Source: Haplomitrium mnioides
Lineage: Eukaryota > Marchantiophyta > Haplomitriopsida > Calobryales
Length of the DNA: 64,000 nucleotides
NCBI GenBank assembly: GCA_049999725.1
Contig: JBNGIS010023355.1
Coordinates: 108,775-172,774, forward strand
Reading direction: 5' to 3'
The translations under genes and the position numbers were made by a program. Of this stretch, positions 55,101-63,300 are shown one piece after another; within the stretch, counting starts at the first letter, position 1, and each line of letters opens with the position of its first letter. The notes below the pieces were generated by a model. The model did not search any database and was not told the origin of the DNA. It was given only the letters and a program-made list of their open reading frames with translations.

Positions 55101-55449
55101 TGCATTTTGTCGTTTCTCGAGAGATGATACAAAATCACTTTTGTATATAACAATGAGACAAGGTGGGTATGGTAGTGGGAGCCATATTTATAATTTCCAG
55201 CTATTGCAGAAAAATGTGTTCCAGCACACATTTAATTATTGCATGTTTGTTTTATCTGTAATTGAAAGAAGGTGATGTGTGGGTAAGTCTGGACGGTAGA
55301 ATTTAATCCATACTCTTGCTGTTTGCAGCTGGGAAGGGTGTCATTTCATATTGGGACACAAGGACATGGGAGAAACTTGGAGTGAAGAAGTTTTTTGATC
55401 AACCAATATCAGCATTTAGTGCAAGTTGTGATGGGAGATATCTGGCCAT
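52145..55449 (+). CDS. SEC12-like / PHF1-family WD40 protein, exons 1-7 (3' exons not found)
   Basis: Exons 52145-52423, 53025-53131, 54334-54469, 54623-54714, 54841-54937, 55090-55162 and 55329-55449 all have GT..AG borders and keep phase through 905 nt (about 301 residues). The protein starts MSKRKKYLTCSRKYDMPLFCASWTTPAAAVF. It has the family's glycine-rich loop at residues 64-76 (GGGGGHPRNGVKN), then YRLAVHPGSHEIVCSISSDCRLYEL, CLIFSGDGTRFAMGGDDGHLRVFDWPSL, SLDSSWLASTDSNGPCRIWDLS, FCRFSRDDTKSLLYITMRQAGKGVISYWDTRTWEKLG and ISAFSASCDGRYLA, a WD40 propeller. SEC12 is the ER membrane exchange factor for SAR1 in COPII vesicle formation; plant PHF1 relatives help phosphate transporters leave the ER. 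The remaining blades and the C-terminal membrane helix are missing. After exon 7 the sequence reads either a GTAGAC donor or ATG TAG in frame. An antisense L1 follows at 55766. Confidence 0.88.
53805..54020 (+). repeat. Old copy of repeat R1 in intron 2
   Basis: CTTCCTGAAAGGGGCAGAAACTTAGT.. and GAAACCAGCAAGTC..TTGCAGCTTGCCACTGCCATGAGTCTGA..ACTTTGCACCACATTG align with R1 at 60770-60940. It is clearly diverged and lacks the last ~100 bp. Confidence 0.6.
54521..54596 (+). mobile_element. 38-bp hairpin insertion with 19-bp target duplication in intron 3
   Basis: CATAACTGTGTAAACATAT occurs at 54521-54539 and 54578-54596. Between them are 38 bp (54540-54577) containing AGTATGGAG, then TTCT, then CTCAATACT, a 9-bp stem with one mismatch, and ending TTATAAAGATA. 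The same 3' block ends the 529-bp insertion at 57015-57543. Removing it would shorten the 153-bp intron to 96 bp. Confidence 0.75.
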
Positions 55450-55765
55450 GTAGACTCTTTCTCTCTCTTTAAATTGATGCTATTCTGTTATATTCTAGGA
55501 CTTTAATCAAAAATCTATTCTATTGTTTCCAGACATCAAAGTACAGCAAAACAGACCCCCAAACACTCTTGTGGAAGTTCGCTGGGGTCTGACCCTAGGA
55601 ACAACTGTGACTTCTGCATTCACCTGATTGATAAAATGAGACTCCTCTATGGAAGAGGCTTCCTTGTCTTTAAAACTTCGATCTTGCCTTGGTCGACCTG
55701 GACCGCCTTTTTGCTGATAATTGGCACCCAGTCTGAACTGTGCTGTGATTTAGAACTTTGCCTTG
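55450..55765 (+). other. Start of intron 7 or post-gene sequence, nothing assigned
   Basis: After exon 7 there are a TCTC-rich stretch and about 240 bp with no recognisable exon of the SEC12 family and no clear repeat. The next feature is the poly-T that marks the tail of the antisense L1. Confidence 0.5.
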
Positions 55766-55872
55766 TTTTTTGTTTTTTTTTTTTGGACCAAAGGCAAACA
55801 ACTTTATTTACTTTCAAGCATCAAAGAAACAACCATGGCCAGCATTCAGGCCGAGTGGCAAAAACGATCAGC

Positions 55873-56552
55873 CTAGTAACCCCTTTTGGGATCTAGCCTA
55901 GTTAACAAAGGTAACCCAATACCCTCAATACATATTACTAGTACCATCAAAATTACAGTAGACTGTGTCCTCATCATGGATACAGAGCAAACGCCTGGCA
56001 CCCCATGTTCTGTCAAAGGCTTTAAGAATGTTTTATTTTTCTCTTCATTTTGAGCCTTCATCCAGTCTCTATAAGCATCACGCCAAGCTTTCTTTCCATA
56101 CTCAATCAGTCTCATCCACAAGTTCTTTTTTAAGCAGTACATATCCATGTGCGACATCTCAAACACTATAGCATTCCCAGAAAGCCATATGGAGTAAAGT
56201 GCTATTCTGCTTAAAGAGGACCAGATCTCTTGAGCTACAATCAGTGCCTTTGAGATTCTGTCACCCTGGGTAAATTGCTGCCAGGTTGGCTTCCACCTTT
56301 TTGGTAATTGCCCAAATGGAGAACACTAATCTGTTAATAATATTTCCTGCCCATTACCAGATAGTGCTGATCCTAGGACAAAGCCAGAAACAGTGAATGA
56401 AATTCCAGTAAATCCTCCTTGCAGCAGACACATCTTGCATCAATCTCAAAGCCAGGGTTCTCTGTTTTTTCCTGAAGCTCCTCCCTTTGTGCACACCTCT
56501 TTGGACAATAAGCCACATTAATTGGCTGATCTGCTGGCATCCTATATATCAG
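55873..56552 (-). pseudogene. L1a zf-RVT domain and C-terminus
   Basis: The minus-strand reading matches the L1b protein at 58775-59194. 56373-56576 gives CPKRCAQREELQEKTENPGFEIDARCVCCKEDLLEFHSLFLALS, the plant L1 zinc-binding reverse-transcriptase-associated motif (C-x2-C then an H..C pair). 55873-56166 gives MFEMSHMDMYCLKKNLWMRLIEYGKKAWRDAYRDWMKAQNEEKNKTFLK, the C-terminal tail. Confidence 0.85.
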
Positions 56553-56746
56553 AAGGAAGTTGTGGCAGGTTGTCACTGCTACACATGATGAGGCTGAATA
56601 GTCTGAAGCTTTGTGTCTGACACCACATTGTCAAGGCTGCACTCTGTGTGTGCACAGTTGTGATATGTGTAGGTTTTTCCTAGACTATTGCAGCTTCCAT
56701 TTAATTGTTGTTGTGGTTAGTTTTGCTCTCCACAACTTCATAACTA
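56553..56746 (+). mobile_element. R1 repeat inserted in L1a (194 bp, TSD ATATCAG)
   Basis: ATATCAG at 56546-56552 and 56747-56753. The empty site is seen in L1b, whose reverse complement near 58725-58760 reads ATATATCAGTCCATCTGG without the insert. The ends contain GAAGTTGTGG and its inverse CCACAACTTC. R1 is also found at 60726-61035 and 61307-61617. Confidence 0.75.
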
Positions 56747-57014
56747 ATATCAGTCCATCTGGAGGAGTGTGCAGAGTTGATTGCACCATGGAAAGACCAT
56801 GTGCATTCCAGCGTTCCAGAACCAGAATGACTGTAGACTGCTGGTCCAGGATAAACCGATGGCCTTTTTTGGTGGAATAGCTGCTGAGGGGGGAGTTATC
56901 TTTCCAGATCCACATTCCAGGGTCCCAATCTCCCTCTGACAAAGGAGCCAAGTAATTTATACTCAGCAATCTGACCTTTGGGTACTGTGCAAACTCTCAT
57001 TTTCCTCATAATCA

Positions 57015-57543
57015 TTTTTTCCTCCTCTCTTTCCTTTTTTCTCTTTCATCCCCGGATTTGTTTTTTGTTTTTTTTTTAATTTGTTTCTTTTTTAGGTTAT
57101 GGTAGGTTTAGATGGCAGTGCTAGCCAACATTTTCCTACGTTTTCCCACCACTTCTGGAATAGTGACAGTAACTTAGGACTTTAGTTTTGCCTCTGGCAT
57201 AACTTATATCCAAGGCTGGGAACTGATGAAGTCTGTGGTAAAGTAGTAGTAATCTGTCAATACTACTCATAATGCTGGTAAGAGGTCTATGGCAAGTGCT
57301 TGACAAACACTATGTCATCACCACACTTCTCCTCTAGTTAGCTAGTTAGTGAGTTAATTTAATTAAATTAAAAAATATTTATTTTACCTTTGGGTTTCTT
57401 CTGATTTATTTTTGTTTTTAATTAGGGTGGGAGTTGGGTTGTTAATCTTTTCAATCTTCAGTACAGATCATCTTGATTATATTTATGATTGGCTACCTTA
57501 GTTTGTAAGTATGGAGTGCTCTCAATACTTATAAAGATATATA
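57015..57543 (+). mobile_element. 529-bp insertion with hairpin 3' end and 24-bp target duplication
   Basis: The 24-bp sequence AAACTCTCATTTTCC..AATCA is at 56991-57014 and 57544-57567. The insert has a pyrimidine-rich left end, no gene, and ends AAGTATGGAGTGCTCTCAAT..ATAAAGATAT, the same 3' hairpin block as in intron 3 of the SEC12-like gene. A shared 3' end with different 5' truncation is the hallmark of non-LTR retroposition. Confidence 0.75.
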
Positions 57544-57567
57544 AAACTCTCATTTTCCTCATAATCA

Positions 57568-58708
57568 CTGAAAGGGGAAGCTAGGGTCAATTTCCTTCAA
57601 CCAACATGGTAGATATTGGGGTGACAAAGAACCATGAGCATGAATGGGGCAGAGAAGAAGCCTGAGTCAGGATGCCCGCTTTCAGATCAGTATCAGCACT
57701 CCACAGAGATATTGTGACCGGGTGGGCCTCTAGTGCAGATGTGAAAACTCTGGTCCAGTCTCCTTTTCTGTGCCTTGGTCCCTCAACGAGGAGTGAAACC
57801 CACCTATCAGGATCTTTGCTATCAGGTAATGCCATTTCCACTCATGCCTTTTGTGAGCTGGTAGCGTCCTTGCGCCTCCTCCCACTCAAGGAACTCATAT
57901 GTTTGACGGTTCCAAAGGTTCCCAATCACGTTGATCCCTGCCTGAGATCATCTTAAGGCTGTCCATCTCTCGTTTGGAGCCAGGAGTGAATTTTCTCCCA
58001 ATGTACACCACCAGATGTTAGTGCTCAAAACTTCTTCAAAGGATTCAAGAGCCATCTGTTTGATTAAAATTTTGAGCACCAACCAAGCCTGCCATATCTC
58101 GTTCCACAGCTGAGAGGTAGACCAACCTAGTTTACCGAGTGGTCTAGCTTGGCTGGCTATATAAGAATGTTTTGCATGTTGAGTCCCCTGGCAGAACCGT
58201 CTTCATAATCCACTTTCCCAGCAGGGTTTGAATCTACGCATAGATTGTCTATCAGTCCCAAACCCCCTTCTTTCTTCCTCTTCACGCAGGTTTCCCATGC
58301 CACCGGAGCTCTGCAGTTTTCCCCATATCCTGACCAGAGGAAGTTCTCACCAGCTCTTTGATTTCTTTAAGGGGGAGCTGCCCCTTGCCCAGAAAGAAGC
58401 AAAGTACCAGATGGAACCCAGAAGGATTTGGTTGATGATTAACAGTCTACCTGGCAGGCTGATATATGTGTTGCACCAAAACTTGAGCTTTGAACTCACT
58501 CTGTCCACCAAGATGCTCTTAATTCCTGGTGGACCGCTTTGAAGGCCAAACAGAATACCAAGAAATTCCAAGATTGTTTCCTTTTCTGCCCATTTCCAGT
58601 TCATGCTCACATTCCACCCTTGCAGCGTAGGTCGCGATCTGATCCAAGAAGCAGATGATTTCTCCCAGTTGAGATTCTGTCCTGAAGCCTTCAAAAAGCT
58701 ATGCAGCA
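57568..58708 (-). pseudogene. L1a reverse transcriptase C-terminal region
   Basis: 58347-58709 (minus) reads FLKASGQNLNWEKSSASWIRSRP, WKWAEKETILEFLGILFGL and ILVDRVSSKLKFWCNTYISLPGRLLIINQILLGSIWYFASFWAR. These are the conserved plant L1 blocks after the RT catalytic core. Downstream stretches (57587-57841) are in other frames. Confidence 0.85.
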
Positions 58709-59532
58709 ATCGACTCTACGTACTCTTCCAGATGGACTGATATATGGAAGGCGAGCAGATCAGCAAAAGAGGCCATGTTAATGTGGCTTATTGTCCAAAG
58801 AGGTGTGCAAGTTGGGAGCTTCAGGAAAAAGACAGAAAAGCCTGGCTTTGAGATTGATGCTAGTTGTGTCTGGTGCAAGGAGGACATACTGGAAGATCTC
58901 ATTCACTGTTTCTGGTTTTGTCCTAGGATCAGCACCATCTGGAAATGGGCAGGGAATATCATTAACAGATTAGTGTTCTCCATTTGGGAGAACACTAAAA
59001 GGTGGAAGCCAACCTGGCAGCAATGCATCCTAAGCGACAGAATACCTAAAGCACTGGTCGTAGCTCAAGAGATCTGGTCCTTACTAAGAGGAATAGAACT
59101 TTATTCCATATGGCTCTCTAGAAACGCTATAGTGTTTGAAAAGTCACATATGGATATGTACTGCTTGAAAAAAAATCTGGATGAGACTGGTTGAGTACGG
59201 AAAGAAAGCTTGGCGTGATGCTTGCAGAGACTGGATGAAGGCTCATAATGAAGAGAAGAGAGATAACATTCTTGAAACCTTTGACAGAACCTGGGGCGCC
59301 AGGCATCTGCTTTGTATTCGTGATGAACACAGTGTTTACTGGAATCTGAATGTTATTAGTAATCTGGATTGAGGGTATAGGGTTACTTTGGTTTACTAGG
59401 CTAGATCCTGAAAGGGATTGATTGCTTGTTGGTTTTGCCGCTCGGCCTGATTGCTGGCCGCGGTTGTACCTTTGATGTTTGAAAGTAAATAAAGTTGTTT
59501 GCTTTCGGCCAAAAAAAGAAAAAAAGAAAAAG
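58709..59532 (+). mobile_element. L1b: 5'-truncated sense L1 with poly-A tail
   Basis: Flanked by the 13-bp duplication AAGCTATGCAGCA at 58696-58708 and 59533-59545, inside L1a. It ends with AAATAAAG and an A-rich tail with a few G (59511-59532). Its protein at 58775-59194 has the zinc-binding C-x2-C and LIHCFWFCPR motifs of the zf-RVT domain, then WLSRNAIVFEKSHMDMYCLKKNL. Confidence 0.9.
58775..59194 (+). pseudogene. L1b zf-RVT coding remnant
   Basis: A 139-residue open stretch reads VGSFRKKTEKPGFEIDASCVWCKEDILEDLIHCFWFCPRISTIWKWAGNIINRLVFSIW, then IPKALVVAQEIWSLLRGIELYSIWLSRNAIVFEKSHMDMY. The two cysteines of C-V-W-C and the H-C-F-W-F-C group fit the zinc-binding domain that follows the RT in plant L1 elements. 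Being 5' truncated it has no RT and no genuine start. The C-terminal tail continues in another frame at 59181-59372 (MRLVEYGKKAWRDACRDWMKAHNEEKRDN). Confidence 0.85.
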
Positions 59533-59545
59533 AAGCTATGCAGCA

Positions 59546-60724
59546 CCTCTACTGCCTTCAGCAAGCTCTGTCCCCTCCACACTCTTGTGCTCATTGTACT
59601 CTCAGTCCTTTTGGCCCTAAGGCTGGCTGTGGACTTTAAATCGAATGCAATTCAATTCAACTCAATTCCTGCCAATGATAGAATACTGTCATCAGCATAT
59701 TGGGAAAGAGATGATGCCTACCCAAGGGAATAGATATCCCTTTACTTGTTTCTAGAGCGCTGCATTTTTGAGAAATTCTCCCAGTGCATCAGCTACCACA
59801 AGATACAGAAACAGAGCTAGAGAGCAGCTTTTTTGAACAGACTGCTGGATAGGGATGGAGCGGGAGGGGATGGCATTAAGGTTGATTGCAGAAGTGGCAT
59901 TTGTTGTTATCACCTTCACGTAGCCAATGAATTTTTGACTGAACCCCATGGCCTTTAATGCTTTAAACATGAAATCCCAGTCCACTGTGTCATAAGCTTT
60001 CTTGAAATCCTTTTTCAGGAAAACACAATCTTGTCCTGATGAGAGAGCCCAATCCTTGGTCTTGATTGCAGACCAATCACATTTATCACATTATCAAGGA
60101 TGTATCTATTAGGCAGAAAGGCTGATTGCTCTATATTAATGATCCCTGTTAGAACCTTTTGCAACCTAAAGGAAATCACTTTGGCAAAGATCTGTAAGAG
60201 GTATTCAGAAGGGAAATGGGTCTCCAGTTGGAGACTAGAGTCTTATTGCCACCCTTGTCAGTCAGGGAGATTGTGCCCTTGTTGAGCTCAACAGGAATCA
60301 TTGTCATCTAACAGCTTCAGAGATCATGGCTGCATAGTCTTTGGCAATCCACTTCCAGCAGCATTTGGAGAATTCGCTAGAGAGACCATCTGGTCCTGGG
60401 GACTTAAGCCCTCCCATGCTAGCCAGGGCATTCATGAACTCTTGTTCACTGGGAGGGTCTGCCAGCAATGTCGGCTGAGCAGGGGAGATGCGTGAGGGAT
60501 GTGCTTGAGGGTCTCTTCTTCAGCAAATGCCCTTAGCAGATCACCTGCCCTCCTACTAAAAATGCTGGATAGATAGTCAGGGTAGAGAAGGCCCCAATCG
60601 CTAACCTTTCAGCAGACCTCTCTGGGAGTTATGCTCTTGGATGTTTGCTTTACAAGATCAAACTAAAGTGAAATGAATGATGTCGCAAGCTGCTGCTTGA
60701 GAGTTGACAGATTTTGATTAGTTG
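59546..60724 (-). pseudogene. L1a reverse transcriptase core
   Basis: Minus-strand reading: SPLLSRHCWQTLPVNK (about 60450), a broken S-P-G-P-D-G-L motif near 60390, RPISLLNTS-type and IFAKVISFRLQKVL blocks, NIEQSAFLPNRYILDN (about 60100), the KAYDTVDWDF region, and 59752-59985 MDWDFMFKALKAMGFSQKFIGYVKVITTNATSAINLNAIPSRSIPIQQSVQKSCSLALFLYLVVADALGEFL. That last part corresponds to the R-G-x-R-Q-G-C-P-L-S-P-x-L-F block with changes. The Y-A-D-D box near 59690 is not intact. Confidence 0.85.
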
Positions 60725-61617
60725 GATTCTTGGTGGAGTGCTAGGCATCAACATGACTGAGTTTTCCCGTTACTTCCGGAAAGTGGCAGAAACTCAGTAC
60801 GAAGATTGATCAGGACCTGCTGTCGGGAACTGACGAAACCAGCAGGAAGCTGTGGCAGCTTGTCACTGCTACACATGATGAGGCTGAATAGTCTGAAACT
60901 CTGTGTTTGACACCACATTGTCAAGGCTGCACTCTATGCGTGCACAGTTGTGATGTGTGTAGGTTTTTCCTAGACTATTGCAGCTACCATTTAATTGTTT
61001 TTGTGGTTAGTTTTGCTCTTCACAACTTCATAACTAGTATATTCAGTGACTTTAGCAGAAGTTCTGCATCCAAGTAGTCACAAGTGATGCACTTCATGTG
61101 CTATGTTCAGGGTGCAGAAGGCCCCAATCACTAACCTTTCAGCAGACCTCTCTAGGAGTTATGCTCTTGGATGTTTGCTTCACAAGATCAAACTAAAGTG
61201 AAATGTCGCAAGCTGATGCTTGAGAGTTGACAGATTTTGATTAGTTGGANNNNNNNNNNATGTCGCAAGCTGATGCTTGAGAGTTGACAGATTTTGATTA
61301 GTTGGATTGTTGGTGGAGTGCTAGGCATCATCATGACTGAGTTTTCCCGTTACTTCCGGAAAGTGGCAGAAACTCAGTACGAAGATTGATCAGGACCTGC
61401 TGTCGGGAACTGATGAAACCAGCAGGAAGTTGTGGCAGCTTGTCACTGCTACACATGATGAGGCTGAATAGTCTGAAACTTTGTGTCTCACACTACACTG
61501 TCAAGGCTGCACTCTATGCGTGCACAGTTGTGATATGTGTAGGTTTTTCCTAGACTATTGCAGCTTCCATTTAATTGTTTTTGTGGTTAGTTTTGCCCTC
61601 CACAACTTCATAACTAA
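60581..61617 (+). repeat. Tandem duplication of an L1a-edge plus R1 unit (about 530 bp)
   Basis: The 'GCAGAAGGCCCCAATC..' edge of L1a occurs at 60581 and again at 61111. 'ATGTCGCAAGCTG.TGCTTGAG' occurs at 60680, 61203 and 61260. Each is followed by R1, except where the assembly gap intervenes. R1 copies lie at 60726-61035 and 61307-61617. Confidence 0.8.
61250..61259. other. Assembly gap (10 N) flanked by identical 47 bp
   Basis: ATGTCGCAAGCTGATGCTTG..TTAGTTGGA is identical at 61203-61249 and 61260-61306 on the two sides of the gap. Confidence 0.95.
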
Positions 61618-62060
61618 TAATAGATAGTCTACTAACCACTTTTCCTTGCCCTTCCAGCTCTACTATCTCAGCTGATGCTTTGTGTTCTTGGTGAGTGCTG
61701 AAAAAGAACTTGTTCATCTTAACCACTTGGCAATTGAATGGATTGGCTCCTTTGGCTCTGTAATCTTCAAAGAGCTCCAGAGCTATCATATGTCTGTCTA
61801 GCTCCTCTTGGAGAAGAGTGTTGTTCTGGTCTTCCAATATGAGCTCTGAGAGTAGTTGCTTTGCCTCTGAGCATCACTTCTCCTGCGCTACTGAGGTAGG
61901 CTTTTCTGAACCCAAATATTCTCAGCCATTTAGTGATTCTGCGGACTGCCTCATCCCACCATTCCGACTGCTATCAGCTCCTTCGAGGGGTCTTGTCACA
62001 AAACCCCAAAGTTCTGATGGAAAGTACGAACTTTTTTCTGCGTTTAGAGTTGAAGACACT
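61618..62060 (-). pseudogene. L1a region upstream of the RT
   Basis: The minus-strand 61571-61837 frame reads NTLLQEELDRHMIALELFEDYRAKGANPFNCQVVKMNKFFFSTHQEHKASAEIVELEGQGKVV. It resembles the segment between endonuclease and RT in plant L1 (E-L-D-x-H.. N-x-F-F-x-S). It reads on towards the RT at 60724 once R1 and the duplication are removed. The endonuclease itself is not recognised further right. Confidence 0.55.
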
Positions 62061-62505
62061 GGCGTTTAGAGAAAGAACCAGTAATTGCATTTACAGATGG
62101 AGACTTAAAATTGTGAAATGCACAAGAACGGTCGTCTCCACCTGAAGTTGCGATGTTCAGAATCGTATTAGCAGTGCAATAAGACTTGGTACCCAAATGG
62201 TGATTATCATAGTAAGCAGTAAAAGGAGGTTGCAAGATGACTGCGCGATGCTGCGATATGGACGCAGCTGGGAAACATGATGTTCGTTTTGCTGAGGATA
62301 AACCCTAATATGGGTCCTCGTGTGTATATACACAAATCGATAGAATACATTTGGGCACCCCTGTTATCATGGGTGCATGTTATTGAAAAACTGGCCAGAA
62401 GAATGTTGCTTGGCTGCAGCGACTATGGACATGACCTGCATTCTGCATCTGTCTTATTCACGAACACTTGTATTGATGCATGTCAAGCAGCATGCATTGT
62501 AGTTT
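62061..62505. other. Unassigned spacer
   Basis: About 445 bp without a recognised gene. A 63-residue minus-strand open stretch (62044-62235) has no family signature that I know. Confidence 0.4.
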
Positions 62506-62634
62506 GTTAAGGGCCTTCTAATAGAACTAGTTTAGCCCCTTTAGCTAATCCCAATAGCTAACTAACAAGCTAGCCCACATAACTAACAAATGTTAGCTAT
62601 GACTAATCTACAGCAGCAAGAGATACATCAAACA
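62506..62634 (-). repeat. copia-2 3' LTR, at least this part
   Basis: On the minus strand, AAGTGGGAG (polypurine tract) is followed by TGTTTGATGTATCTC.., a common start for plant copia LTRs. The far end of the LTR was not located and may lie to the left of 62506. Confidence 0.55.
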
Positions 62635-63300
62635 CTCCCACTTATCACTTGCTGCTGTGCATCCCATTATGTTGATCAGCTTGAAGTGCCTCTGTTTGGG
62701 AAATGCTTGGTGAGAACTTCAGCTGCCATCTCTACTGTCACACACAATGCATGTGTGTTGCTTGAATCCAAGCAAGCAACCTGCAAATCCAGGCAGGTTC
62801 TTTGCAGGCATGTGGTATACTCAGCTTCAGTTGATTCAAGGCTAGTGGTCCTCTGCATTTTACTGCTTCAGGAGATTGCTCCATCTCCCGCAGTAAGCAT
62901 ATGTCCAGATTGGATCTCCTTTGTGTCAAGGACTCTTCCCTCTATCTATGCTCTTGAGGATGGCTCCAGTCCATAAGAGACTTCCAAAGGAAACACACAC
63001 CCTGCTTTCCTTTTCAGGTGCCTCAACCCTGCAGGTTGCACCATGCAGATCTCCTTCCTTGAGATCTTCATTCAGGAAAGCCTGACTTCACATCCATTTG
63101 ATGAGCTTCCCTGTCCATCACCTACTGCAATGATCAGTTAGCAGCAGATTGAATGTTTCCTGACAATTATATACTATCATTCTACAGATATCCCTAGGCT
63201 GCCAGGCATACTTTGTACTTGGTGACTGCAGCTCCACGCTTGAGCTCCCAACACCTATTTGCACCCAATGACTTTTCTGCCTTCTGGTAAATCTAATAGA
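62635..63300 (-). pseudogene. copia-2 RT and RNase H remnants (minus)
   Basis: RT: about 62990-63130 reads KLIKWM.SQAFLNEDLKEEICMVQPAGLRHLKRKAG, the copia 'QMDVKSAFLNG-L-EE-YM-QP-GF' block with errors. RNase H: 62676-62858 reads SLESTEAEYTTCLQRTCLDLQVACLD.. then MAAEVLTKHFPNR, the S-T-E-A-E-Y and ending block. The YVDD region between them is missing, so a deletion joins RT to RNase H near 62960. Confidence 0.8.

Larger units (their letters stand above)
55766..60724 (-). mobile_element. L1a: antisense plant L1 LINE, broken
   Basis: Poly-T at 55766-55784 is the reversed poly-A tail. Rightward come the 3' UTR, the zf-RVT domain, the RT C-terminal part and the RT core. The element is interrupted by R1 (56553-56746), a 529-bp insertion (57015-57543) and the sense L1b (58709-59532). 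More of the same element lies at 61618-62060. All frames contain stops. Its 3' end matches the L1b end, so the two belong to one family. Confidence 0.88.

Noticed and set aside
62044-62235. 63-codon minus-strand open frame that looks protein-like
   Set aside because: No family signature recognised and no neighbouring exon found; too short to call.
62590-62976. 128-codon plus-strand open frame
   Set aside because: The opposite strand reads copia RNase H (STEAEY, AAEVLTK), which explains the region; the plus frame is a shadow.
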